A DNA stretch of 64,000 bases from Blattamonas nauphoetae (taxonomy: Eukaryota; Preaxostyla; Oxymonadida). The stretch is from the NCBI GenBank assembly GCA_033064195.1, contig JARBJD010000037.1:124001-188000 (forward strand), in the 5' to 3' direction. Position numbers and translations under genes: made by a program. This document shows, piece by piece, positions 33,411 to 44,867 of this stretch (its first letter is position 1; each line of letters starts with the position of its first letter). The notes under the pieces were generated by a model, which had not been told where the DNA came from, did not search any database, and worked only from the letters and a program-made list of their open reading frames with translations.

Positions 33411-35418
33411 GCGAGCGCGGACGCTCTCCCACACTCCCACTTCAATCGAAACTGACCTCAGCTTCCTCGCTTTCATTCTCAACGCCGTGTTATCTCTCAT
33501 CGCCAAGGGCGTTCTGACAATTTTAATGTTGGTGACGGTCGACTACATCATTCTGGGGATACACGACGACTTCAACGGCAAGACATCGAACACGTTCGTC
33601 ACAACTTCATGTCTGTCACGACTTCATCTCCACCGATCCTGAAATCAAGATGATCACTTCAGAGTGTATGTCCACTCTCTGTTCGTACACCGCCTTCACA
33701 TCCGTCATCCCATTCGACTCAACACCTCTCGCCTTCGCACGGCGATGTTGTATCTCAAATCAGCAGGCCATCTTCTCTCGCTCAGTATTACGAGACGGTG
33801 AGCTTTCGATCGTTGCGAACACAACCAACCAATGTTCCCGATTGGCGCGAAGAATGTGCTTGCCACGACAGACGGAGGAACGCAGTCGATTGTGTCGTTG
33901 TTTGTGGTTGCTTCACAAAACTGAAAGAAGAAAGGAACAATCCCAACACCCATTCATCGAATGCGTCTTGCACTACGCACTTTTGTCTCCATACTGATTG
34001 CATCATCACAAGACAAGAAGACAGATGCGTACGAACCTACATGTGATCGGATGGAACGCGAATCGCTTCTGACGGACGCTGCGAAGATGGAGTGGGACGC
34101 TGCTCAACCAAATTATGATCAATTCGGAGAGATCGACATAACCATGTCTGGCCATTCAGACATCTCTGGCGAGCTGCCTGGCTCGACGGTCTCCTCTCTC
34201 TCCCTTCCTTCCTCGTCCACAAAGAACATTCGCCACATCGACAAACACCAACTCGCTGGGGATCCCAAATTGACCTCATTCATCGCTGCTGTCTTCTCCG
34301 CCGAGTTCATCCAACCCATCTCCAACACTCTTCTTGCTGTTGCCGATCAAGGAAGAGCACACGGATCAACGATGAAAAACATCCTACTTCGATGACGACA
34401 TCAACAACCTCACGTTCTACGCAGAGAAGAACGAGCCGACATGCCTGACACGACATCAGAGCCAAAAACGGAGAAAGTGAAACGGACAGACCAGCAGAAG
34501 TCAGTTCGCTCAGCCAAATCCCAACGCTCCACACTCTCTCAGCAGAAGCGGGCGTCGAGAGCTACATCTTGAGAGACATCACTCCGTCTCGCTCACAGAC
34601 TCATCGATCGTCGGCGGCGCAACAAGTCGATCTGGCCGGATCGTTCATGATTAGTGAGAGAAACATCCACACTAAATGGATGACACTGATGATTCTTGTT
34701 CAAATTGCAAATCATCCCCACTCACAAATCGCGTTCAACAAGACAACAGGAATGGGAATCACACCTGCTCTTTTTCTGCCTGCCGCGTTGAACATCACTC
34801 TCCTCGCCTCCATCGCCAACAATGGTCTGTTTCCATCCACTCCAACGACTTCGAACTCCTCGTTCGTCTCAGTCTCTCTCAACACGTTGTCGGTCTGCTT
34901 GCCAACCTCGTCGATCACTTGCCGCTCAACACGTTGTCGTTCGCGTCACGGACAAGAGGGAAGGAGCAGACAACGATCATGATCACAACAGCATCTCCTC
35001 TCTGCGTGTCCATTTTGCAACTCAGACATGATTATGTACAAGCTACGAACAACATCTGTTGCAGCACACTCTTGATTCGATGTGAGATGGGAAAGATGTA
35101 AGGAGACATCGAGAAGATCATTTTGAAGGTGAGAGACCGTTAAGATAGAGATCGAGTCGCCGATATCTCGTTCCTGGCAGTTTGTGTCAAAATATTATCT
35201 CTTCAATCACTTCATGAACCGATTTCTGATTGTGGAACAACTAGAATGTGATTGGAGGAATTCTTGAGTCTTTGAGAAAAATATGGGGATGTGATCAATT
35301 GCAGATCTCGCCATCAAGATGAAATTATAACAAATGCTCCAAGGAAAATGTTCGCATGAATTATATCAACATAAAAAAGGTTGAATCTGAATAATTTGAG
35401 CAAGTCGGCTCCATGAGT
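33411..35418 (+). pseudogene. fragments of an unidentified membrane-protein gene
   Basis: Frames directly after the minisatellite contain a strong hydrophobic segment (FILNAVLSLIAKGVLTILML, about 33465-33530). Ser-rich frames follow at 33961-34395 and 34569-34982 in different phases. Just before the array, 30005-30145 also reads as membrane-like (IAFTIIENMTTMFMVLSRSV). The array may lie inside, or beside, an old multi-pass protein gene. No family was recognised, and 35100-35418 holds nothing I can name. Confidence 0.3.
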
Positions 35419-37030
35419 GGAAAGCCCTGCTCCCGAGAGCCTCCAAACAACGGCATCTCCTTGCATTCTTACAGGGCGAACCTAGAGGTAAAATCGGGAA
35501 GAGGAACTACCTTGAAGAGGACGAATCGCATGTCCTGGAACGTGAACTGATCGAATTGATTTCCAATGGCTTAACTCCAACTTTCAAGGATGTTGCTGCG
35601 ATGGTGTGATTTTCCCCTTTCTTTTTGATGCAAAAATCTAGGCAAGAGCGATTAAAGACAGAAGGACGGTCTTCATCGAAACATGTCACATAGATCCAAG
35701 TCGGACGTGGGTTTCAAGGTGGGTCCTCGCTCATCCCAAGTTCAGGGCCTTCAAACCAATTTTGATGGAACTTCGAAGGCAGAATTGTCTCACAAAAAGT
35801 CACGTCGCTCCGTTTTTCGCCAATCTCCAAAAGTTGGTGGATGAAAACCACTATTCGCCGTCTCTCATGTTTAACTTTGACGAGACATCGCTTATAAGCA
35901 CGCAATACGTGTATGAAAAGAAAGTAGGATTCAGTTCAGATCTTGTAGCGTACACAGTTCCTCCTTCCTTGGTATTCAGCTGCACCATGTTGTTTTTCAT
36001 CGCAGCTGACGGTGAAGCACTGCCTTCACATCTGATTTTACCTGCCAAGATTGACAAACAGCACTATTCTGAATATTTCCCTTCCCGACTGACAATACAC
36101 AATTCTGCGAAGGGATGGATGAATAAACAGATATTGGAAGACATCCTGCTGAACTATACCCTCAAAGACATTAATAGAAGAAAAGAAGAAATTCATCGAC
36201 CAAACGATCGGGCATTACTAATCTTTGATGGGCATTCAAGTCGTGTTCAGCCCGATCTGTGGAAGTCCTTGTCCACCCAGGGTGTCGACTCAATATGTCT
36301 ACCTTCAAACTGTTCATCAATACTACAACCATGCGATCAAGGGATAAATGCGATCTTCAAACGCAACCTCCAAAAACTTCCACCGATCCCCTCGAAGACA
36401 AAACAATCAACAGAACTGATCCCTTGGCTAAAGATTGTCCAGTCAGCTGCTCTGAACGCCCTAGTAAATGCTCAGGCTGTGCAAGAATCTTTTCGGACAA
36501 CAGGCATCTATCCCATGAACCCGGCCACCGTCACAAACAAACTCCGAGAAGGCAATGACACCGAGGAGAGGAGACGCGGTTTCCCACTCGGCTCCAACAT
36601 CCTTTCAGAAGAGTCATTTCAGCAAGCATGGAGGCGATACCTTCGAATGCCGACGAATGAAACAGCTGAGGAAGTGGAACCGGCTGCTTCGATCTCGATT
36701 TCTTCCGAAATCGATGAGTCAGATCGAGAACTTGACATCTTTCAAATCAATCTCAGAAAGCGTCTCCAGTTTCCGTTTGGACAAGTCGACCAAATTGACA
36801 GTTCGGATCACGATCAACCAATCACTGATCTTGATTCTCAACTCGAGCTTCCACACGAACCTGCCTCAACCCTTCCTCCAAGTCATGTCTGTGTCAAGCG
36901 AGAACTTATCCACGACGACAGTGAAGATGATCTGGCCATCGACACAATACAGCCACAAAAACGAAAAACCTCCACCAAACCGCCTCATCGGACTCGCACA
37001 GCTCCCAAATGGATGCTTGATTACGAATAA
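35419..37030 (+). CDS. pogo/Tigger-type DDE transposase with 38-nt intron
   Basis: The long frame (35762-37030) has catalytic Asp residues in FNFDET, LLIFDGHSS and LQPCDQG; the last two are 35 residues apart (DD35D). The tail is acidic with basic patches. In the same gene, an upstream frame from about 35419 reads WKALLPRASKQRH, then GKIGKRNYLEEDE and ELIELISNGLTPTFKDVAAM, the typical CENP-B-like HTH lead-in. A GT..AG intron at 35604-35641 (38 nt) joins it in phase to ARAIKDRRTVF. No stop interrupts the spliced frame. The true start and the element's inverted ends were not found, so the 5' end may be incomplete. It is about 530 residues as read. Confidence 0.75.
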
Positions 37031-37344
37031 TGCACTTCATGACACTGTAAGTTATCAACGAGAGTTTCCATAATATAGGAGTGAACTGTAAAGGATAAGA
37101 CGAACCTATGGTCAGATCGCTCAGAATTCGTCAAAATTGGGAAATTTATGAGCTGAAGGACACCAGACAAGTGAAGGGTCGCCATTCTGATGGACCAGCA
37201 CATTTGTTCGGTTTGAACAACAAGTCCGGTTTTCACACGCGACTATCACACCTTTTGCAGACTGTTGTTTCTGAAACGATAAAGCGAAAAAGTATGTTGA
37301 AGTGGAGTTAGAGAAGAATTAGTAAAAAGTTGAAAAAGAATGGG

Positions 37345-38358
37345 TTAGTATGAAGTCGGGCCGCCTCGATTTTGGATCACCTCCTGTAATCTTAGTGGAA
37401 TGGATGAAATGAGAGCAGTAGTGTATTCGGGAGAGAATGAATTCCACTCTTCTTGTGCAATTTCGCGAAGTTGAATAATGTCCCTTGGGTTGCGTTCAGC
37501 CACGTTGCGTTTCAAACAAGCAAACATATTCTCGATGGGAGACAAGTCGGGACTGTTTGCCGGCCAATTGAGCAATTGTTTGCCTTGCGTTTCAATGTAG
37601 TCGAGAACTTCCTCAGCATTGTGCGCGCTGTGGTTGTCCTGCTGGAAGGTGAAGTGTTCCCCACAGAGCCGTTCTCCGTCCTGTTGAACGTGTCGTCGAA
37701 CCAGAGCCAAGTATCGAGCGCTAGTCATCGTTCCATCGACTTCAATCATCGAGCCTGGACCTGCCGCCGACATGTTGCACCAGAAAGAAACGTGCCCAGC
37801 GAACTTGATGGTCTGTTTTCTGTTTTCTCCTCTCCATTCCTCTCCTTTCATTCTCCATGTCCAGTGTTGTCCATGGTTCTCACCACATTCGACTGAGGAT
37901 TCATCAGAAAAAAGAACATTCTTCAATTCATCCACTGTCCTGTTGATGTGTGCCTCAGCGAATCTGAGGCGATTCGCGCGCTGAGCCTGTGTGAGGAGCG
38001 GCGCATTTCTCTTGACCCGATGGACGAGGCCGGCCTCTGCTGCACGTCTTCGAATAGTCCTCTCGGAGACTGGCCTCCCGTCTTGCGTAGGAAGTTCAGC
38101 GGCAACTGTTGATGTGTCAGTGCTTGGATCATTGGTTATCGATCGAATGATGAATCTGTCCTGGCGACGAGTTGTGCACCGAGGACGACCAGATCGGCGG
38201 CGATCTTTGAGATCTGCATTGGAAAGACGGCTATTTCGGTGTACACGAAAGAATTGTTGGATTGTTGACTTCGGAACTTCGAGCCGCCGGCCAATCTCAC
38301 GTTGTGAGAGGCCTGTTCGTTTCAGTGCTATGGCTGCACCTCTCTTCGTCAAATCCAT
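37345..38358 (-). CDS. Tc1-type transposase, intact
   Basis: A 337-residue uninterrupted frame. The N-terminal paired-like HTH (LKRTGLSQREIGRRLEVPKS) and a second helix region (SERTIRRRAAEAGL) are followed by the DDE domain. Asp152 is in VLFSDES, Asp241 in FQQDNHSAH, and Glu276 in NSPDLSPIENMF. The D-to-E gap is 34 residues, the DD34E signature of Tc1. It moves DNA by cut and paste at TA sites and may be the source enzyme for TA-flanked MITEs in the window (inference). Codon quality is good and no damage is seen, so it may be recently active. The right element end is seen at 38590-38619; the left end was not found. Confidence 0.93.
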   Translation of the reverse strand: MDLTKRGAAIALKRTGLSQREIGRRLEVPKSTIQQFFRVHRNSRLSNADLKDRRRSGRPRCTTRRQDRFIIRSITNDPSTDTSTVAAELPTQDGRPVSERTIRRRAAEAGLVHRVKRNAPLLTQAQRANRLRFAEAHINRTVDELKNVLFSDESSVECGENHGQHWTWRMKGEEWRGENRKQTIKFAGHVSFWCNMSAAGPGSMIEVDGTMTSARYLALVRRHVQQDGERLCGEHFTFQQDNHSAHNAEEVLDYIETQGKQLLNWPANSPDLSPIENMFACLKRNVAERNPRDIIQLREIAQEEWNSFSPEYTTALISSIPLRLQEVIQNRGGPTSY

Positions 38359-38589
38359 TCCAAATTGTTAAAAATAGCAGAAAAAGACAGAAAAGCGAAC
38401 TGATGAACTTTGAAACAGATTACGAAGACGATGGCAGGAGCGAGATCCCACAACAAAACAATTTTTGCCCTCTTTCAGGTGAAAAAGACACAATTTCCTA
38501 GAGAACATGTGAAATGTTCACTCTCTCGGTCAATCTGATCGCGTACAGACGCAATTTTCCGAATGTTTCTTCCTAAAGTCAGATCACGC

Positions 38590-38619
38590 CTGGCCGCAAA
38601 CTTTTGTCCATGGCTGACT
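38590..38619 (-). repeat. probable Tc1-type terminal repeat (right end)
   Basis: Read on the minus strand it starts CAGTCAGCCATGGACAAAAG and continues TTTGCGGCCA, the style of Tc1 ends. It lies 230 bp upstream of the Tc1-type transposase start. No matching left end or TA duplication was found, so the element boundary is uncertain. Confidence 0.5.
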
Positions 38620-39412
38620 GGACAAAAGAGTGGATGAAGGTGATGGCCCCACAGGTACAGATTTTTTTATGTCTCATGAAATTATTTATTTCACTTGGAG
38701 GTGGTTATGGGCTCACCACGCGATGATGGGAGGAAGACTTTGATCAGACCTTATTTTTTTTCTGGAGACAACTTAACACAAAAACCGACAAACCAATCTC
38801 ATCATCAAGAGAAAATCATATCTATTTCGATGTTTTTGTGAAGGAATTGTTGTCCTTTTCACAATCACCACATCGAAGTTGTTATGTGTGACCTTCCAAA
38901 GACCCGAATGACAAAATGGATTAACATGATGTGTGGATGTTACCATTTCAACAAGGACAACTAAACACTCAAAATAATTGACCCTCGAACGACACTTGAC
39001 ATGGATCAACTGATTCCCAGTGAAAATCTCCTCCTGAAGATTGCAATCTCATCTCACTCTTCAACTCCTCTCTCCTAATCCTCAGAACGTCCTTTCGTTC
39101 TCTTTGTGGTTCTTGTAGGAACACATTCTGGTGTTCCCATTCATTCTCCACCCCTCCAAACCATCACCATTCCCTCCCCTCACCCCAATCACTGGCACCC
39201 TCTCACTCCCTCCAAGACATCGCTTCACATATTCTTGGCAGCTTCATGCTATGTGAGGAATCACTGAGAATAAAGAAAGGTTCCACGCGGATCATCCGTC
39301 TCATTGAGAATGAGTTATCATCGGATTGAACAAACAACAAGAGTAAGTAAACCCATCGATAGATTGAGAAATGATAAACACAAAGAGTTGAACGGATACA
39401 TTGGAAGAAGAA
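38620..39412. other. intergenic region downstream of serC
   Basis: No gene seen. Composition changes from AT-rich to a C-rich, TC-biased stretch (39130-39220). The last ~170 bp form the 3' flank of serC. Confidence 0.5.
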
Positions 39413-40600
39413 TTAAAGTGGAGGATTCTGGGCCTGGAATTGTTTCATGAACTCACACAGCATCTTGATTCCGTCGAGTGTGAGAGCATTGTACATACTG
39501 ACGCGAATTCCTCCCAAATCCCGATAGCCCTTAAGGTTGACAAGGCCAAGTTTGGCTGCTTCAGCAACAAACTTGAGCTCATGAGGAGTCATGTTCTCCT
39601 TATTCTGTTCTCCTCCAGCAAAAACACGGAGAGGAACATTCATCATTGACTGAACTTTTGGATCTGTAACGAACAATTCATAGTAACCCTTGCTGTCAGC
39701 AATGGTTTGATAGAGGAGCTTGGCTTTTTCTTGATCTTGTTGATAGATCCATGGAAGTCCGCCATGTTTCAGGATCCAGTCAAAGTACAAGCCGCAAATG
39801 TAGACGGGGTATGTTGAAGGAGTGTTGAGCATACTGGCTTTGTCAGCCTGTTTCTTGAAATTTAGGGCAGATGGGCAGATCTGAAGTTGACGGCCGAGGA
39901 GGTCCTTGCGGATGATGACAATTGTGGCTCCGGCAGGACCAGCATTCTTCTGGGCTCCAGCATAAATTACACCGAATTTAGACACATCGATTGGGCGGGA
40001 GAGGAAATCAGACGACATATCGCAGACGACAACAGCATCCTCAGGGAAGGTAGGGAGGGTGTTGAAACAGACGCCGCGGATCGTCTCGTTGGTGGCGTAG
40101 TGGATGTAGGCAGCTCCTGGAGTCAATTTCCAGGTCGACTGGTCAGGGATTGTTTTATAGTCTGCACCTTGTTTGGAGTCAACGACGATGTTGACATTGC
40201 AGTAATCGCTGTACATTTTGGCTTCGTCAGCAGCTTTCTTTGACCAGTCACCAGTGATGATATAATCAACAGTTGGTTTGCCTTCTTTGCCGGTTTTGAG
40301 AAGATTGAGTGGAACGCCAGCAAACATCATTGTGGCACCTCCCTGAAGGAAAAGGATATCGTAGTTGTCAGGAATAGAGAGCAATTGGCGCAGAGAGTTT
40401 TGGGCGCGTGTGAAAATGTCAACGTAGACTTTGCTGCGATGGCTCATTTCCATGACAGACTGTCCAGATTTCTGGAAGTTCATCATCTCATCACGAGCTT
40501 GCTCGAGAACTTCAGTGGGAAGAGTGGCTGGGCCAGCTGAAAAATTGTAACTACGATCGTAAGGGAGTTTTGCTGCTTCCATTGATTTGGTGCTAGCCAT
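39413..40600 (-). CDS. serC: phosphoserine aminotransferase
   Basis: 395 residues, intronless. A PLP enzyme that converts 3-phosphohydroxypyruvate and glutamate to phosphoserine in serine synthesis; presumably cytosolic. Landmarks: NFSAGPATLP (about 19-28), the MSHRSK phosphate-site segment (52-57), FLQGGAT (84-90), and the PLP lysine in YAGAQKNAGPAG (Lys218). NTPSTYPVYICGLYFDWIL and GGIRVSMYN near the end complete the family pattern. It is about 30 residues longer than bacterial SerC, mostly from an N-terminal MASTKSMEAAKLPYDRS lead. Stop is TAA. A 2.4-kb Mutator-like element ends 178 bp upstream of the ATG, so its promoter is squeezed or supplied by the element. Confidence 0.97.
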   Translation of the reverse strand: MASTKSMEAAKLPYDRSYNFSAGPATLPTEVLEQARDEMMNFQKSGQSVMEMSHRSKVYVDIFTRAQNSLRQLLSIPDNYDILFLQGGATMMFAGVPLNLLKTGKEGKPTVDYIITGDWSKKAADEAKMYSDYCNVNIVVDSKQGADYKTIPDQSTWKLTPGAAYIHYATNETIRGVCFNTLPTFPEDAVVVCDMSSDFLSRPIDVSKFGVIYAGAQKNAGPAGATIVIIRKDLLGRQLQICPSALNFKKQADKASMLNTPSTYPVYICGLYFDWILKHGGLPWIYQQDQEKAKLLYQTIADSKGYYELFVTDPKVQSMMNVPLRVFAGGEQNKENMTPHELKFVAEAAKLGLVNLKGYRDLGGIRVSMYNALTLDGIKMLCEFMKQFQAQNPPL

Positions 40601-40778
40601 AACTGTGGAAGTGATCCGTTCGACACATTTTCAGACTGACTCATGATGGAGTAATTTTGCTTCATATCGATGAAAAAAATGAAAAAGGAAATATATCTCT
40701 CATATCATTCAAAAATCTGAGTCCTTACCACTTGAGGCTCACACCTTGGTGTCGATCACGTCGGGCTCTCTCTCATTT

Positions 40779-41239
40779 GAGCCGTCCAAAATTGTGGACA
40801 CCTTTGATCTCTTTTCCAGAAAAGTGGACACTTGTCGAAAAAACGCAGAAATGGACACCTGTAATTTAAAAAAATCCCAGGATTTGGACACCCCCAGATT
40901 CTGGACACCTTTCTGCCAAAATAGGAGGTTAGGTGTCCAAAACTCTGGATTTAAGGAAAGCGTGAAAAACAATCAGAAAAGAGTTCATGAGATACAAAAC
41001 CCAAAAAAGGAGGAGAAACGAACTACAAAAACCGTCCTAGACAAAGGAAGCGACAGATCATGACGAAAGATAAAAAGAGAGAATAGAAGAAGAAAAGAGC
41101 AAGATGGTGGAAGAAAGAAAGTAGAAATAGGGAGTGGAAGGGCCAAGGCGTTGATGGAACAGGACAGCACGTAGGTAGAGGTGAAAAGAGAGGGTAGTCA
41201 ATAAAAGGTAATGGACGGCATGATTAGAGGGTACATAAG
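40779..41239 (+). repeat. left terminal inverted repeat of the Mutator-like element
   Basis: 461 bp. It contains repeated GTGTCC/GGACAC words (several within the first 150 bp) that look like subterminal transposase-binding repeats, then a polypurine stretch. It matches the right arm at all but a few positions. Confidence 0.92.
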
Positions 41240-42702
41240 AGAACGCGAGATGGAATGCGAAAGAGTAAACCAGAGTTACACACAATGCGCCACAAATCTG
41301 CGACTTTGACCATAATGCTGGAGCACAAGTGCCAGAGCAGGAGATCCGCACGATTTCACAAGTTCTATCGAAATTTAAGAGAGAGAAACAATAAAAGAAG
41401 AAGAGCAAACTAGAGTTACATCCAATGCGCGATCAAGTTGTGAATTTCATTGTGTTGTTGATACGCTAGTCACCAAGGGGATGATCCTCACCATTTCACA
41501 AGTTCTATCGAAGTTCAGAGACAGTCAACAGTTGGAGAACATCCTATGTGGCAGCTGGTTATCGTCAACGTAATCATTAAAACTAGATGCTCATCCCAAT
41601 TGGCACCGCACCCAGTGTCGGTAGAAGAATCAGTTTGTGATTCTGTCTTGATTCCATGTTAATTTCAGAATTTTGAATCAATCTGTGAGTTGATGGAAAC
41701 ATTGATCGTACTGTTTGTTGCGAATATTGTCCGAAGCCTTGACACACAAAATTTGTGTGAATTGATTAGCCATACTTTATTTTTCATCTTTCTTCAATGA
41801 TCTCGTCCACCTACAGGAACTGATCCGCACCCTCACCGTTGTTGCCCCCTTCTCGGAGAATGCAGAGACAGCCCTTCTCTCCTTCGTGTTTGCTTTCTGG
41901 CCCATTCAACTTTTCACCAGCAACGCTCCCCTCAAGCGAAGCCCACCTGCCTCATCGACTCCTCGCGAGCTCCCTGCCTGATCGTTCCGTGCGGATACTT
42001 TGGTTGCTGGGGAAAAATACAATCTCCTTCTGAAGTAATTGAGTTGTCAGACACGCTCAATCCATTCTGCGCTTCTTCAAACGGATGTGTGCTCCTCTCT
42101 CATCTATCACCTGTTCTCTTGTCTTTGATCTTGTTTATGTGTTTGGGTGCAGTTTGACGCATGCCTGTGGTATCAAATAATTCTCGTCCTTTCGACGATC
42201 ATCAGTTCGTTCTCCCTCACACACCCAGTTGAGAAGACTCATGCAAGGAGTTTCTCTTTTCTTTCCCTTCTCATGCTGCCATGTGATTTCACCTGCTCGA
42301 TGTCGTGATTCAGTGCTGTCGATCTTGTCCGAGACATTTGGTCAACAACCAACGATCTGTGCGGACGAGCTCACTGCACGTGTTCCTGGCGGATGGAGGG
42401 ATGCTGTTCATACGGAATAGTTCATCGCTGGGGGATTAAATTCGTGTTGAAATCGGGAATGCGTATGAAAGTGTGATTTCTCGTCTTGCACGAAAGAATG
42501 ATGTGACGTGTGCATTCTCCTCTTTGTTCACATCTTTCCTCATTTTTCTTTGTTCTGTTTGCGATCGCGGATTGTTGTGTTTGTAGGACTGTGGCTGTTA
42601 GTCACACTGTGACATGAGAGCCGGCAATATGACAAAAGTCACAGATTGTTCGCGTACTCACTTTATCACGAGTTTGCTCTTCCACTTTTGTTCTTACCTT
42701 CC
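41240..42702. other. core of the Mutator-like element
   Basis: About 41264-41387 and 41400-41521 are two diverged copies of one unit (shared ACCAGAGTTACA-like start and GATTTCACAAGTTCTATCGAA-like end). A plus-strand frame near 41810-41985 reads ELIRTLTVVAPFSENAETAL before losing sense, and 42340-42420 reads TICADELTARVPGG. These look like captured, decayed coding pieces of a gene I cannot identify. Confidence 0.5.
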
Positions 42703-43163
42703 CTTATGTACCCTCTAATCATGCCGTCCATTACCTTTTATTGACTACCCTCTCTTTTCACCTCTACCTACGTGCTGTCCTGTTCCATCAACGCCTTGGC
42801 CCTTCCACTCCCTATTTCTACTTTCTTTCTTCCACCATCTTGCTCTTTTCTTCTTCTATTCTCTCTTTTTATCTTTCGTCATGATCTGTCGCTTCCTTTG
42901 TCTAGGACGGTTTTTGTAGTTCGTTTCTCCTCCTTTTTTGGGTTTTGTATCTCATGAACTCTTTTCTGATTGTTTTTCACGCTTTCCTTAAATCCAGAGT
43001 TTTGGACACCTAACCTCCTATTTTGGCAGAAAGGTGTCCAGAATCTGGGGGTGTCCAAATCCTGGGATTTTTTTAAATTACAGGTGTCCATTTCTGCGTT
43101 TTTTCGACAAGTGTCCACTTTTCTGGAAAAGAGATCAAAGGTGTCCAAAATTTTGGACGGCTC
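42703..43163 (-). repeat. right terminal inverted repeat of the Mutator-like element
   Basis: Reverse-complement copy of 40779-41239. Both arms are equally well preserved, which argues for recent insertion. The arm ends 113 bp from the stop codon of the amidohydrolase gene. Confidence 0.92.
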
Positions 43164-43275
43164 CTCTCATTTTCACACTAAACATCAAAATGGCAATTGA
43201 AAAGATTTATAAAACAGAAGTGTGAAAGAAGAGGAGGATGCATTCTCCAATGAAATGGAAAAACGATTGATAGAT

Positions 43276-44816
43276 CTAATCATCCGTTCTGGCGCCTGTT
43301 GCCTTAAGAATGGTTGTTTTGGAGACATAGTCGAGGTACATCGCTTGGAGTTCTTGAATCTCCTTCAAAATCTCGTTGACATCGACTTGAGTGAACTTGT
43401 AGTTGTCGCGGACAAGGACCCCGTTTGCGACGACCCAACCGATTTCTGATCCATCTGCAGCCCAAATGATGTTTTCAATAACATTCTCTTTGGTGGTGGG
43501 GATCATGTTTATGCGAGAGAGATCGAGAATCGCAATATCAGCGTCAAATCCTGGAGCAATTTGGCCTGCATTCATTCTGAGCATCTTGGCTGGAACGCGA
43601 GTGATCATTTCAAGTGCCTGTTTGGCAGGGATGAGACGTGCGTTGTGATGAAGTGCACGTTGGTACTGAGATGCACATCGAGCAGCAGCGATGATGTTTT
43701 GATTGTCAGCTGAGCCTGAGCCGTCTGTTGAAATAGCAACGTCAACACCCTTCTCAAGCATGGAAATGATATCTGGCATGCCAGATCCGAGGATAGTATT
43801 CGCAAGTGGGTTGTGGACAACCTTCACTTTGTATTTCGCGAGAAGATCGATGTCGTGCTCAGTGCAATGGACTTGGTGAGCAACCATAGTGTTCTCATCA
43901 AGGAAGCCGAAGGATTCAAGGAACTCCACCTCAGTCATCTTGTACTTCTCACGGAACCATTGAGTTGTGTTGTACTCTTCTGCAGAATGGATGTGGATGA
44001 GAGTTCCATGTTGGCGGGCCCACTCCTTTTCAACTTTCAGGATTTCCTCGGAGTTGGAGAAGACTTGGTCGGGTCCAGGGATGATTTGAGTTCGCGGGGC
44101 ATCTTTGCATTGTTCGTAGAACTTGTCGAGGCGCTGTGTTGCTAGTTCAGCGGGAATATCGAGCACACGTGGGTCATAGTTTCTGTCTTGGGATCCAATA
44201 GCGGCAATCATCTTCGTGCCAGCTTCAACATTGGCTTGTACGAGGAGGTCTGTGTAATATTTGTTGAAGTTGCAGTGGTGAGTAAGGGCAGCTGTTATTC
44301 CATATGAAAGATCATCCACCCGAGCTTTTCTATATGCAATGAGATTTGCTGGCTTTCCAAAGTGTTTTTCGAGTTCTGGGCCCTTTTCTCGGAGGAAGTT
44401 TGTGAACGGATTAATCACGCCATCAAGCCAATCAACAAGAGGAACATCTTTGCAAAGACCAATAACAGTTGCCTCATGATCGTGTCCATGGGCTTTGATG
44501 AATCCAGGCAGAATAACAGCCTTCATGCGAGGGATTTTTTCACCTGTTTCTTTTCCCTGTTCAGCTCCGACAACAGTCAGAGAATGTCCACATTCCTTCA
44601 AGATACGTTCTCCAATCTCGGTTGTAAAGTGCCCACTCTCCTTGATTTTGTCTCCCTCACAAAGAACATAGCCATCAACGATCCTTTCTTCGTCCTTGTG
44701 ATAATCGGACAGCGGAACCAAAAAATCTGCTCTCGCAACGAGAAACTGTGTCTATAGAAGGAGATTAACTAGAAAACGAAGCAAACACTCGGTTTTGGAC
44801 CGTTTGTGAAGCTCAT
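43276..44816 (-). CDS. zinc amidohydrolase of the TrzA/MtaD (chlorohydrolase/deaminase) family
   Basis: A metal-dependent hydrolase that probably deaminates a purine or thioadenosine-type substrate; the exact substrate cannot be read. In the 481-residue main frame (from 44721), metal and catalytic motifs are in order: PGFIKAHGHDHE (His78, His80), LIHIHSAEE (His243/245), MVAHQVHC (His282), VVHNPLANTILGSG (303-314) and ISTDGSGS (Asp333). The frame has no stop up to a 3' splice site at 44752 and reads FLVARADFLVPL upstream. A short first exon (44787-44816, MSFTNGPKPS) joined across a 35-nt intron (44752-44786) gives a normal N terminus, though its GTTTGC donor is weak. Stop is TAG. The family is mostly bacterial in my knowledge, so transfer is possible. 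It is divergent to the TTRAY-like gene. Confidence 0.9.
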
Positions 44817-44867
44817 CTAGATCGGCCCATAGAGACGCACACTGAAGTCTGAGTCGACAACGAGGGC
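44817..44867. promoter_or_regulatory. 51-bp bidirectional promoter gap
   Basis: The inferred start codons of the amidohydrolase (44816, minus) and the TTRAY-like gene (44868, plus) are only 51 bp apart. Both genes must draw their core promoters from this gap and the flanking exons. No TATA-like motif is evident. The call depends on the inferred first exons. Confidence 0.4.

Larger units (their letters stand above)
40779..43163. mobile_element. Mutator-like (MULE) non-autonomous element, 2385 bp, 461-bp TIRs, 9-bp TSD
   Basis: The two ends (40779-41239 and 42703-43163) are near-perfect inverted copies of 461 bp, starting GAGCCGTCCAAAATT. The 9-bp duplication CTCTCATTT flanks the element exactly (40770-40778 and 43164-43172). 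Very long inverted repeats with a 9-bp duplication are typical of the Mutator superfamily. No transposase is present. The core (41240-42702) contains a partial ~135-bp internal duplication and short frames that may be captured host DNA. It separates serC from the amidohydrolase gene. Confidence 0.9.

Noticed and set aside
30005-33642. Thr/His-rich and Cys/Val-rich frames of 900-1170 codons on both strands
   Set aside because: Artefact of the CA-rich minisatellite; several overlapping phases are open at once and none has non-repeat domains.
41839-42033. Small gene inside the Mutator-like element
   Set aside because: The frame is short, changes sense after about 50 codons and matches nothing recognised; kept only as possible captured DNA.
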